Origin: Variovorax sp.
GTDB lineage: Bacteria > Pseudomonadota > Gammaproteobacteria > Burkholderiales > Burkholderiaceae_C
Direction of reading: 5' to 3'
DNA: 7,650 bases
Assembly: GCA_028292145.1 (NCBI GenBank)
Contig: JAQGMX010000123.1
Span: 1 to 7,650, forward strand
Below the pieces are notes generated by a model. The model saw only the letters and a program-made list of their open reading frames with translations, did not search any database and was not told the DNA's origin. The position numbers were made by a program, and so were the translations under genes. Shown here piece by piece: positions 1 to 7,235 of this stretch. Each line of letters begins with the position of its first letter. The stretch's first letter is position 1.

Positions 1-1023
1 CCGATCGACATCACCGCGGCGCTGCTGTCGAACAGCGGCCTGTTCGGCGACGTGCTGCCGGCGCTGGCGCAGGACCCGGCCGCCGACATGTTCTTCATCA
101 ACATACCGGTGGCGGGCGCCGGCTACGACGTCGAGTCTTTCGCGCGCGACACGGCCGCCTTCGAGCGCGACACCGGCAAGCCGGTCGTCGTCGCGGCCTG
201 GCAGGAATCGGTCGCGGCGCCGTTCAAGGCGCAGGGCATACCGACCTACGTCAACGAAAACGATGCGCTTGGAACGCTGGCGCAGCTGGTTTCGCACACC
301 GCGCTGATGCGCAGGAAGATCGTGTCGTGGACGACAGAGCCCGCGTGCGCGCTTCCGGCGGCCAACGGGCGCTTCCTGAACGAGGCGGAAAGCCTTGCCG
401 TATTGGCCGAAGCCGGCGTACCGGTCGTCGCGCACCGGCTTTGCCGGACGGCGAAAGAGGCGGGCGCGGCGCTGACGGCGGTCGGCGCGCCGGCGGTGGT
501 GAAGGCGTGCTCGGGCGACGTGCCGCACAAGTCCGAGCACGGTCTGGTGGCGCTGAACGTCGCTAACATTGCTGAGGCGGAGGCGCTTTTCGAGCGGCAG
601 TGGGCCAAGCTGGCCGAGCTCGGCGCTGCGCAGGAAGGCGTGATCGTCGCGGCGATGCGGCGCGGACAGCATGAATTCATGGTCGGCGCGCGGATCGATC
701 CGGTCTTCGGGCCGGTGGTGGTCGTGGGCGACGGCGGGAAGTACGTCGAGGCTTTGCAGGATGTCGCGGTGCTTTTGCCGCCGTTCGCCGCCTCGGATGT
801 GACGGATGCGTTGCGCGGCTTGCGCATTGCGCCGCTGCTCGAAGGCGTCCGCGGCGATCCGCCGCTGGACATTGATGCGCTCGCCGAGGTGGTGCTGTCG
901 GTCGGACGGCTGATCGTGGCGGCCGACGGCGCCATCGCATCGATCGACGTCAACCCGGTGCTGGTGGCTGCGCGCGGCGAAGGCGCGGTCGTGCTGGACG
1001 CCCTGATCGAGCGCTCGGCCTGA
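1..1023 (+). CDS. NDP-forming acyl-CoA synthetase (acetate--CoA ligase family), C-terminal part
   Basis: This gene is open at the left edge: the frame runs from base 1 without a start and ends at TGA 1021-1023, giving 340 visible residues of a family usually near 700. Enzymes of this family interconvert acyl-CoA plus NDP and phosphate with the free acid, NTP and CoA in the cytoplasm. The first visible residues (PIDITAALLSNSGLFGDVLP) match the last part of the succinyl-CoA-synthetase-like region, where family members read NP(L/V)D(L/V)T. An ATP-grasp domain of the acyl-CoA synthetase type follows from about visible residue 120. It has the motif GDVPHKSEHGLVALNV, whose HKS histidine is conserved in the family, then GPVVVVGDGGKYVEALQDV and the closing SIDVNPVLV. 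The upstream part that normally carries the CoA-binding fold and the phosphohistidine is outside the window. The acyl substrate cannot be told. A methionine at 52 opens a shorter reading but lies inside the domain, so it is not taken as the start. Confidence 0.9.
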   Translation, partial: PIDITAALLSNSGLFGDVLPALAQDPAADMFFINIPVAGAGYDVESFARDTAAFERDTGKPVVVAAWQESVAAPFKAQGIPTYVNENDALGTLAQLVSHTALMRRKIVSWTTEPACALPAANGRFLNEAESLAVLAEAGVPVVAHRLCRTAKEAGAALTAVGAPAVVKACSGDVPHKSEHGLVALNVANIAEAEALFERQWAKLAELGAAQEGVIVAAMRRGQHEFMVGARIDPVFGPVVVVGDGGKYVEALQDVAVLLPPFAASDVTDALRGLRIAPLLEGVRGDPPLDIDALAEVVLSVGRLIVAADGAIASIDVNPVLVAARGEGAVVLDALIERSA

Positions 1024-1042
1024 CCGGCGCACCTGACGCGCA

Positions 1043-1078
1043 AAGTTCACGGCCAGGCCCGGAATTGGCCTTGAACTT
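1043..1078. repeat. Imperfect inverted repeat (hairpin or operator) in the gap before the ATP-grasp gene
   Basis: The arms are AAGTTCACGGCCA (1043-1055) and TGGCCTTGAACTT (1066-1078). They pair at 12 of 13 positions, with a single C/T mismatch at 1050/1071, around a 10-base loop. The repeat lies 20 bases after the stop of the acyl-CoA synthetase gene and 14 bases before the Shine-Dalgarno of the next gene. No T-run follows on the plus strand (GCTAAGC), so a classic intrinsic terminator is unlikely. A dyad-symmetric operator, an mRNA hairpin protecting or attenuating the downstream message, or a weak terminator are all possible. The symmetry is seen directly; the role is inferred. Confidence 0.6.
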
Positions 1079-1092
1079 GCTAAGCTATGTGC

Positions 1093-1098
1093 AAGGAG
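1093..1098 (+). promoter_or_regulatory. Ribosome binding site that sets the ATP-grasp gene start
   Basis: AAGGAG lies 12 bases before ATG 1111. An in-frame ATG at 1087 lies upstream of this element and has no Shine-Dalgarno of its own, so 1111 is preferred. The spacing is slightly long but acceptable. Confidence 0.6.
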
Positions 1099-1110
1099 AT
1101 TAGTGGTTAC

Positions 1111-2625
1111 ATGCACAAATTCGATGAGATGTACGAGCAGCTGCCCTACGCAGGCGCTGCAATCCGTGGCCACTACAAGCGCTACGACCAATGGTTGGCG
1201 CGACAGACCGGCGAAGTGATGCGTTCCCGCCGCGAAGAGGCGGAGATGATTTTTCGCCGTGTCGGCATCACTTTTGCGGTTTATGGCGCCAAGGACGAGG
1301 ACGGCTCCGGCACCGAACGCCTGATTCCGTTCGACCTGCTGCCGCGCATCATTCCCGCGCACGAGTGGGAAAGCATGGAAAAGGGCCTGGTGCAGCGCGT
1401 CACGGCGCTCAACCGCTTCATCTACGACGTCTATCACGACCAGGACATCGTCAAGGCCGGCATCGTGCCGATCGAGCAGATCCGCGACAACGCGCAGTTC
1501 CGGCCCGAGATGATGGGCGTCACGGTGCCCAACAACATCTATTCGAACATCTCCGGCATCGACATCGTCCGCGCACCCGACGCCGACGGCAATGGCGAGT
1601 ATTACGTGCTGGAGGACAACCTCCGCGTGCCCAGCGGCGTGAGCTACATGCTCGAAAACCGCAAGATGATGATGCGGCTTTTCCCCGATCTGTTCAGCCA
1701 GAACCGCATCGCGCCCGTCGCCCATTACCCCGACCTGCTGCTCGAGACGCTGCGTGCCAGCGCGCCGCCCGCCACCGCCGAGCCGACCGTGGTCGTGCTC
1801 ACGCCCGGCATGTACAACAGCGCCTATTTCGAGCACGCCTTCCTGGCGCAGCAGATGGGCATCGAGCTGGTCGAGGGGCAGGACCTGTTCGTGAAAGACG
1901 ACTTCGTCTACATGCGCACCACGCGCGGTCCGAAGCGCGTCGACGTGATCTATCGCCGCGTCGACGACGACTTCCTCGATCCCGAAGTCTTCAAGCCCGA
2001 TTCAACGCTCGGTTGCGCCGGCCTGATGCGCGCCTACCGCGCCGGCAATGTCGCCATCTCGAACGCAGTCGGCACCGGTGTCGCGGACGACAAGTCGATC
2101 TACCCGTACGTGCCGAAGATGATCGAGTTCTACCTCGGCGAGAAGCCGATCCTGAAGAACGTGCCGACCTACATGTGCCGCAACAAGGACGACCTGCAGT
2201 ACACGCTCGACAACATGAAGGATCTGGTCGTCAAGGAAGTGCACGGCGCCGGCGGCTACGGCATGCTGATCGGCCCGGCCGCGACGCAGGCCGAGATCGA
2301 CGATTTCAAGAAGGCTGTGATGGCGAAACCTGACGGCTACATCGCCCAGCCGACGCTGAGCCTCTCCACCTCGCCGACCTTCGTCGACGCCGGCGTTGCG
2401 CCGCGTCACATCGACTTGCGGCCCTTCGTGCTGTCGGCCAAGGAAGTGCAGATGGTGCCGGGCGGCCTGACGCGCGTCGCGCTCAAGGAAGGTTCGCTGG
2501 TCGTGAATTCGTCGCAGGGCGGCGGAACGAAAGACACCTGGATCCTGGAAACCGAACGCACCGCGCGTAAGGTGCCGGTTCAGGAGCCATCGCAGACACA
2601 GACACAGACGCCATCGGCCGCCTGA
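1111..2625 (+). CDS. Circularly permuted type 2 ATP-grasp protein (CP_ATPgrasp_2, former DUF404/DUF407)
   Basis: This is a 504-residue protein of the circularly permuted ATP-grasp family. ATP-grasp enzymes join a carboxylate to an amine through an acyl phosphate. The substrate of this branch is unknown; comparative genomics has predicted a peptide- or amide-forming role together with alpha-E and transglutaminase-like partners. Recognisable blocks are YVLEDNLRVPSGVSYMLENR (about 166-184), VDVIYRRVDDDFLDP (277-291), NAVGTGVADDKS (318-329), VVKEVHGAGGYGMLIGP (373-389, the glycine-rich nucleotide loop), RHIDLRPFV (432-440) and PGGLTRVALKEGSLVVNSSQ (450-469). The acidic and arginine residues expected for Mg-ATP handling are present. 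There is no signal peptide or membrane segment. The last 17 residues (VPVQEPSQTQTQTPSAA) are a low-complexity tail. The start at 1111 gives MHKFDEMYEQ and follows an AAGGAG; an alternative ATG at 1087 would add eight residues. The alpha-E gene begins 37 bases downstream, so the two are probably one operon. Confidence 0.9.
   Translation: MHKFDEMYEQLPYAGAAIRGHYKRYDQWLARQTGEVMRSRREEAEMIFRRVGITFAVYGAKDEDGSGTERLIPFDLLPRIIPAHEWESMEKGLVQRVTALNRFIYDVYHDQDIVKAGIVPIEQIRDNAQFRPEMMGVTVPNNIYSNISGIDIVRAPDADGNGEYYVLEDNLRVPSGVSYMLENRKMMMRLFPDLFSQNRIAPVAHYPDLLLETLRASAPPATAEPTVVVLTPGMYNSAYFEHAFLAQQMGIELVEGQDLFVKDDFVYMRTTRGPKRVDVIYRRVDDDFLDPEVFKPDSTLGCAGLMRAYRAGNVAISNAVGTGVADDKSIYPYVPKMIEFYLGEKPILKNVPTYMCRNKDDLQYTLDNMKDLVVKEVHGAGGYGMLIGPAATQAEIDDFKKAVMAKPDGYIAQPTLSLSTSPTFVDAGVAPRHIDLRPFVLSAKEVQMVPGGLTRVALKEGSLVVNSSQGGGTKDTWILETERTARKVPVQEPSQTQTQTPSAA
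2593..2610 (+). repeat. Hexanucleotide tandem repeat at the 3' end of the ATP-grasp gene
   Basis: Three tandem units read CAGACA, CAGACA, CAGACG and encode the QTQTQT part of the C-terminal tail. Six-base units keep the frame, so a change in copy number would alter only tail length. Confidence 0.5.
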
Positions 2626-2662
2626 AGAAGAACAGCAAAGCAAAGAAAACGGAGAAGCCCAG

Positions 2663-3622
2663 ATGCTGTCACGCACCGCCGATCACCTCTACTGGATGTC
2701 GCGCTACACCGAGCGGGCCGAAAACACGGCCCGCATGCTCGATGTCAACTACCAGACCTCGCTGCTGCCGCAGTCTGCCGAAGTCGCCAAGTTCGGCTGG
2801 CAGGGCTTGCTGTCCATCAGCGAACTGCTGCCGGCCTACGACAAGAAATACGAGCAGATCACGCCCAACGACGTGATGGAGTTCATGGTCAAGGACGAGG
2901 AAAACCCGTCGTCGATCGTCTCCTGCCTGAAAGCCGCCCGCGAAAACGCGCGAGCCGTGCGCGGTGCGCTCACCACCGAAGCCTGGGAAACGCAGAACGC
3001 CACCTGGCTCGATGTGAACCGCATGCTGCGCGCCGGTGAATTCGAACGTGAGCCGGCCCAGTTCTTCGAATGGGTGAAGTTCCGTTCGCACCTGTCGCGA
3101 GGCGTGACGCTCGGCACCATGCTGCAGGACGAGGCCTTCTACTTCGCCCGCCTGGGCACCTTCCTGGAACGTGCCGACAACACGGCGCGCCTGGTCGACG
3201 TCAAGTTCCATGCGCTCAACAGCGAGTTCTTCGGCACCGCGACCGAGGAAGACCAGGAATACGACTTTTATCACTGGAGCGCGATCCTGCGCAGCGTCTC
3301 GGCCTTCGAGACCTATCGCAAGGTGTATCGGGACGTCATCAAGCCGGAGCGCGTGGCCGAACTGCTGATTCTGCGTGCCGACATGCCGCGCTCGCTGCAT
3401 CACAGCCTGCACGAAGTCGTGAGCAACCTTGCCAAGGTGCAGAACGACCAGAGCGCTGAGACGCAGCGCCGTGCCGGCAAGCTGTTGGCCGACCTGCAGT
3501 ACGCACGCGTCGACGAGATCCTGGCGACCGGGCTGCATGCGTATCTGACGCAGTTCCTCGACAGGGTGAATGAGATCGGCGGGCGGATCAGCCAGGATTT
3601 CTTGGTGCCGACTGCGAACTGA
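2663..3622 (+). CDS. Alpha-E domain protein (DUF403)
   Basis: This is a 319-residue, almost entirely helical protein of the alpha-E family, a usual partner of the circularly permuted ATP-grasp protein encoded just upstream. Its biochemical role is unknown; a scaffold or catalytic partner in the same peptide- or amide-making step has been proposed for the family. The N-terminus MLSRTADHLYWMSRYTERAE is characteristic. A second copy of the same motif occurs inside the protein: ERAENTARMLDV (18-29) is echoed by ERADNTARLVDV (169-180). LRADMPRSLHHSLHEV (237-252) is another conserved-looking block. No signal peptide or transmembrane helix is seen. ATG 2663 is preceded by GGAGAAG (2651-2657), five bases before the start, which supports this start and tight coupling to the ATP-grasp gene. 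The length is normal for the family and the frame is intact. The transglutaminase-like gene often found next is absent downstream. Confidence 0.9.
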   Translation: MLSRTADHLYWMSRYTERAENTARMLDVNYQTSLLPQSAEVAKFGWQGLLSISELLPAYDKKYEQITPNDVMEFMVKDEENPSSIVSCLKAARENARAVRGALTTEAWETQNATWLDVNRMLRAGEFEREPAQFFEWVKFRSHLSRGVTLGTMLQDEAFYFARLGTFLERADNTARLVDVKFHALNSEFFGTATEEDQEYDFYHWSAILRSVSAFETYRKVYRDVIKPERVAELLILRADMPRSLHHSLHEVVSNLAKVQNDQSAETQRRAGKLLADLQYARVDEILATGLHAYLTQFLDRVNEIGGRISQDFLVPTAN

Positions 3623-3644
3623 GCGCCGCCGAAATTGCATCCAC

Positions 3645-3665
3645 GACGTGCAACGTCAGCACGTC
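3645..3665. terminator. Possible bidirectional terminator hairpin between convergent genes
   Basis: A perfect 7-bp stem GACGTGC (3645-3651) / GCACGTC (3659-3665) encloses a 7-base loop. It fills the 43-bp gap between the convergent alpha-E and acyltransferase genes and abuts the acyltransferase stop at 3666. Neither side has a strong T-run, so intrinsic termination would be weak. Overlapping alternative pairings exist (TTGCA 3635-3639 with TGCAA 3649-3653). The position favours a terminator role, but this is inferred. Confidence 0.4.
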
Positions 3666-4748
3666 TCATACGGCTTTGGGCGCAGGCGTAGTTTTTAATA
3701 TCGAATCGCTTTCGGCCCCGGTATATCGCTTCGATGAGGGCTTGAAAGTCAGGGCTCGTTTTTCGACGATATGCCACGAAGCTGCCGCAAGGGCAAAGGT
3801 GACAGCGATCGTCAATGCCATGCTGTACGCGAACGGCATCTTCGGCAGCGACCACAGCACAGTTTGTTGCACCGGAAAGCTGTAGATGTAGATGCCGTAC
3901 GAAAGATCGCCGAATCGCCCGAACCGCCTGACGAACGGAAAGCTCATAAGTCCGGCGGCAATGGTGAAGAAAGGCAGCAGCAACCAACATGCGACAAGCG
4001 GACGGCCGAGCCAATAACTGAATGCGGCAGCCACGATCAGTCCGATGGCGATGAGCGACCGGCGAGCGCGTGGCTCCCATGCTTCTCTGAAATAGTGCAT
4101 CAGGACGCCCACGAAGAAGAACGTAGCAAATTCCCATTTGTAGAGGCGCTTACCCCCTTCCTGAAGGACTCGTTCGGTGTCGTGAATCGCGTAGACGTAC
4201 ACGATCAGGACTGCCACGAGTAGCGCCAGCAAGCGCTTTTGCTTGAGTACACCTGCGAGGCCGAGCAACGCGAAATAGATGTAGAACTTGACTTCGTGAG
4301 GGATGGTCCAGAGAGAGCCATTTGGGATTTCCGGCAACGGACTTTCAAGGTAGACGCCCGGGAGAGTGGGCTGAACGTTCAGCCACAAGATTCCGAAAGA
4401 TGACCAGATCCGCGAATCGCCGAAGTACGCCCGAAGCGGCAAGGTGGTGACTATTGGCCCCAGAACGAACGCACTCAATAGCAGCGTGCAGAACAAAGCG
4501 GGCCATATGCGAAGGAAGCGGCGGGCGGCAAATCTTCCCAGGTGGGGATCATGGTCCCAGCTCTGGGCGATGAGGAAGCCGCTGATCGAAAAGAAGATCA
4601 GCACGCCCAAACCGCCCAGGGAATGAAATTTGAAAAAATGGAGCTCGGGCCGTCCGGACAGCGCGAAATGGTGGCTGACGATCACGGCGGACGCGGCAGC
4701 AAAGCGGATAGCGTCAAAGTTGTTCGTCGGTGGGCGGTGACTGTTCAT
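3666..4748 (-). CDS. Acyltransferase-3 family membrane protein (OafA/YrhL-like)
   Basis: This is a 360-residue integral membrane acyltransferase. Family members transfer acetyl or other acyl groups to surface polysaccharides, lipid-linked sugars or small molecules; the substrate here cannot be read from sequence. The N-terminal segment NNFDAIRFAAASAVIVSHHF (9-28) holds the family's histidine pair. GGLGVLIFFSISGFLI (45-60), RRFLRIWPAL (76-85), SLWTIPHEVKFYIYF (145-159), DLSYGIYIYSFPVQQ (281-295) and WHIVEKRAL (325-333) follow in the usual order. About ten hydrophobic segments alternate with short loops. ATG 4748 is the first start after an in-frame TAA upstream, but it has no clear Shine-Dalgarno. 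G+C is lower than in the neighbours: 60-base blocks from 3661, 4141 and 4261 count 53, 57 and 52 percent, against 73 percent from 5281. This suggests recent acquisition. It lies 79 bases after glpK on the same strand, with no strong terminator between, so read-through from glpRK is possible. Confidence 0.88.
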   Translation of the reverse strand: MNSHRPPTNNFDAIRFAAASAVIVSHHFALSGRPELHFFKFHSLGGLGVLIFFSISGFLIAQSWDHDPHLGRFAARRFLRIWPALFCTLLLSAFVLGPIVTTLPLRAYFGDSRIWSSFGILWLNVQPTLPGVYLESPLPEIPNGSLWTIPHEVKFYIYFALLGLAGVLKQKRLLALLVAVLIVYVYAIHDTERVLQEGGKRLYKWEFATFFFVGVLMHYFREAWEPRARRSLIAIGLIVAAAFSYWLGRPLVACWLLLPFFTIAAGLMSFPFVRRFGRFGDLSYGIYIYSFPVQQTVLWSLPKMPFAYSMALTIAVTFALAAASWHIVEKRALTFKPSSKRYTGAESDSILKTTPAPKAV

Positions 4749-4827
4749 GGGACGGAGGCGCAGGTGGGAGCGATCGCATTATTGCAATGCATCACACATG
4801 CCGCGTTGACCTCCGACCCGCGCGACT

Positions 4828-6327
<1,500 letters not shown>

Positions 6328-6367
6328 GAGCGATCCGTGTGATGGGGGCTGTCCGTCGAGAAGTTCG

Positions 6368-7138
6368 TCACGGTTCGCGGGCGATTTCGAGCTGGACCTG
6401 CGCGCTTTTCAGCAAATCCGGAAACGGCGCGGGTGGCGCCGCGTCGGTGAACAACCTGTCGATCTGCGACAGCGTTCCCAGCTGAATCATCGCGGGCCGG
6501 TTGAATTTGCTCGAATCGGCGGCGAGCCAGACCTCGCCGGCCTGCGCAATGATCGTTTGCGCCACCTTCACTTCGCGCAGGTCGAAGTCGCGCAGCGAGC
6601 CGTCGGACTCGATGCTCGACACGCCGATCAGCGCGATGTCGACCTTGAACTGGCGGATGAAATCGATCGTCGCCTCGCCCACCACGGCCCGGTCGCGCGC
6701 GCGCACCGAACCGCCCGCGACGATCACTTCGCAAGCCGTGTTGCCGCTCAGGATGGTCGCGACGTTCAGATTGTTTGTGATCACGCGCAGCCCGGTGTGG
6801 CGCATCAGCTGCTGGGCGATGGCTTCCGTCGTGGTGCCGATGTTGAGGATCAGCGAGCAGTCGTTCGGCACACGTCTGGCTACGGCGCGTGCGATGCGCG
6901 CCTTGCCTTCCGCATTCAGCGACGCGCGCTGCTGGTAGGCGATGTTCTCGGTGGTGGACCTCGGCATTCGCACGCCGCCGTGGAAGCGGGTCAGCAGGCC
7001 TTCGTCGGCCAGCCGCTGCACGTCCCGACGCACGGTCTGCAGCGTCACGCCGAGCATGTCGGCGAGCTGCTCGACGGTGACCGAACCGCGTGTGCGAACG
7101 GTGTCGAGGAGGCTGATCTGGCGGGGATTGGAGTTCAC
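6368..7138 (-). CDS. glpR: Glycerol-3-phosphate regulon repressor, DeoR family
   Basis: This is a DeoR-family transcriptional repressor, expected to bind glp operators and let go when glycerol-3-phosphate is present. With the GTG start at 7138 it has 256 residues. An N-terminal winged helix-turn-helix (about 6-58, including QTVRRDVQRLADEGLLTRFH) is followed by the sugar-phosphate-sensing domain. That domain has GTTTEAIA (101-108), TNNLNVA (121-127), AGGSVRARD (141-149), GEATIDFIRQF (154-164) and SSKF (209-212). It can be lined up with E. coli GlpR over its length. There is no ATG start. The GTG at 7138 aligns exactly with the E. coli first residue; an in-frame TTG at 7156 would add six residues and would run into the predicted glpD promoter. 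Neither has a good Shine-Dalgarno, so translation may be weak. glpK follows on the same strand and glpD is divergent, so one operator region may control both units and glpR itself. Confidence 0.93.
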   Translation of the reverse strand: MNSNPRQISLLDTVRTRGSVTVEQLADMLGVTLQTVRRDVQRLADEGLLTRFHGGVRMPRSTTENIAYQQRASLNAEGKARIARAVARRVPNDCSLILNIGTTTEAIAQQLMRHTGLRVITNNLNVATILSGNTACEVIVAGGSVRARDRAVVGEATIDFIRQFKVDIALIGVSSIESDGSLRDFDLREVKVAQTIIAQAGEVWLAADSSKFNRPAMIQLGTLSQIDRLFTDAAPPAPFPDLLKSAQVQLEIAREP

Positions 7139-7145
7139 ATGGGCT

Positions 7146-7174
7146 TTGAAACGCAAGGCGATGTACTTTAGAAC
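7146..7174 (+). promoter_or_regulatory. Predicted sigma-70 promoter for glpD
   Basis: TTGAAA (7146-7151, 5 of 6 to the -35 consensus) and TAGAAC (7169-7174, 4 of 6 to the -10 consensus) are separated by 17 bases. Transcription would begin near 7181, inside a run of eight A (7176-7183), leaving a leader of about 55 bases before the glpD start. This is read by eye from consensus only. Confidence 0.45.
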
Positions 7175-7187
7175 GAAAAAAAACGAA
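7172..7187. promoter_or_regulatory. Candidate GlpR operator: paired AACGAA half-sites
   Basis: AACGAA occurs at 7172-7177 and again at 7182-7187, ten bases apart start to start, so both copies face the same side of the helix. The first copy extends to AACGAAAAAA, which fits nine of ten positions of the E. coli GlpR half-site WWCGARMWAT; the second fits less well. The pair overlaps the predicted -10 element and start point, where a repressor would block glpD. Two more CGAA motifs occur at 7247-7250 and 7256-7259 inside glpD. Assignment to GlpR is inferred from position and motif. Confidence 0.5.
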
Positions 7188-7205
7188 TCGACGTTAGGGT
7201 AAACA

Positions 7206-7226
7206 ATGAGGAAAATCGCGCATTAA
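7206..7226 (+). CDS. Possible six-codon leader ORF before glpD
   Basis: ATG 7206 opens a reading frame for MRKIAH that ends at TAA 7224-7226. An AGGG (7196-7199) lies six bases before the ATG. The stop codon overlaps the glpD Shine-Dalgarno (7225-7230), so a ribosome ending here would sit on the glpD initiation region. It may be a chance ORF; only the layout supports it. Confidence 0.2.
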   Translation: MRKIAH

Positions 7227-7230
7227 GGAA
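7225..7230 (+). promoter_or_regulatory. glpD ribosome binding site
   Basis: AAGGAA lies five bases before ATG 7236. It fixes the glpD start and supports the N-terminal extension seen in the protein. Confidence 0.65.
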
Positions 7231-7235
7231 ACAGA

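Noticed and set aside
246..1043. A 265-codon antisense frame over the acyl-CoA synthetase gene
   Set aside because: The translation is rich in Ser, Ala, Thr and Arg, as expected from the complement of GC-rich codons, with no domain. The plus-strand gene is clear.
1191..2333. A 380-codon frame inside the ATP-grasp gene on the same strand
   Set aside because: The translation is Arg/Ala/His-rich frame-shift noise, while the other frame carries all the ATP-grasp motifs.
2669..3640. A 323-codon open frame antisense to the alpha-E gene
   Set aside because: Long antisense frames are expected in GC-rich genes. Its translation shows no recognisable domain and it fully overlaps a well-supported gene.
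4770..4777. Octamer palindrome GCGATCGC downstream of glpK
   Set aside because: It resembles the cyanobacterial HIP1 repeat, but it is a single copy noticed in a clearly non-cyanobacterial context and is likely chance.
4776..4790. GCATT/AATGC mini-hairpin between glpK and the acyltransferase
   Set aside because: A 5-bp AT-rich stem with no T-run is too weak to call a terminator.
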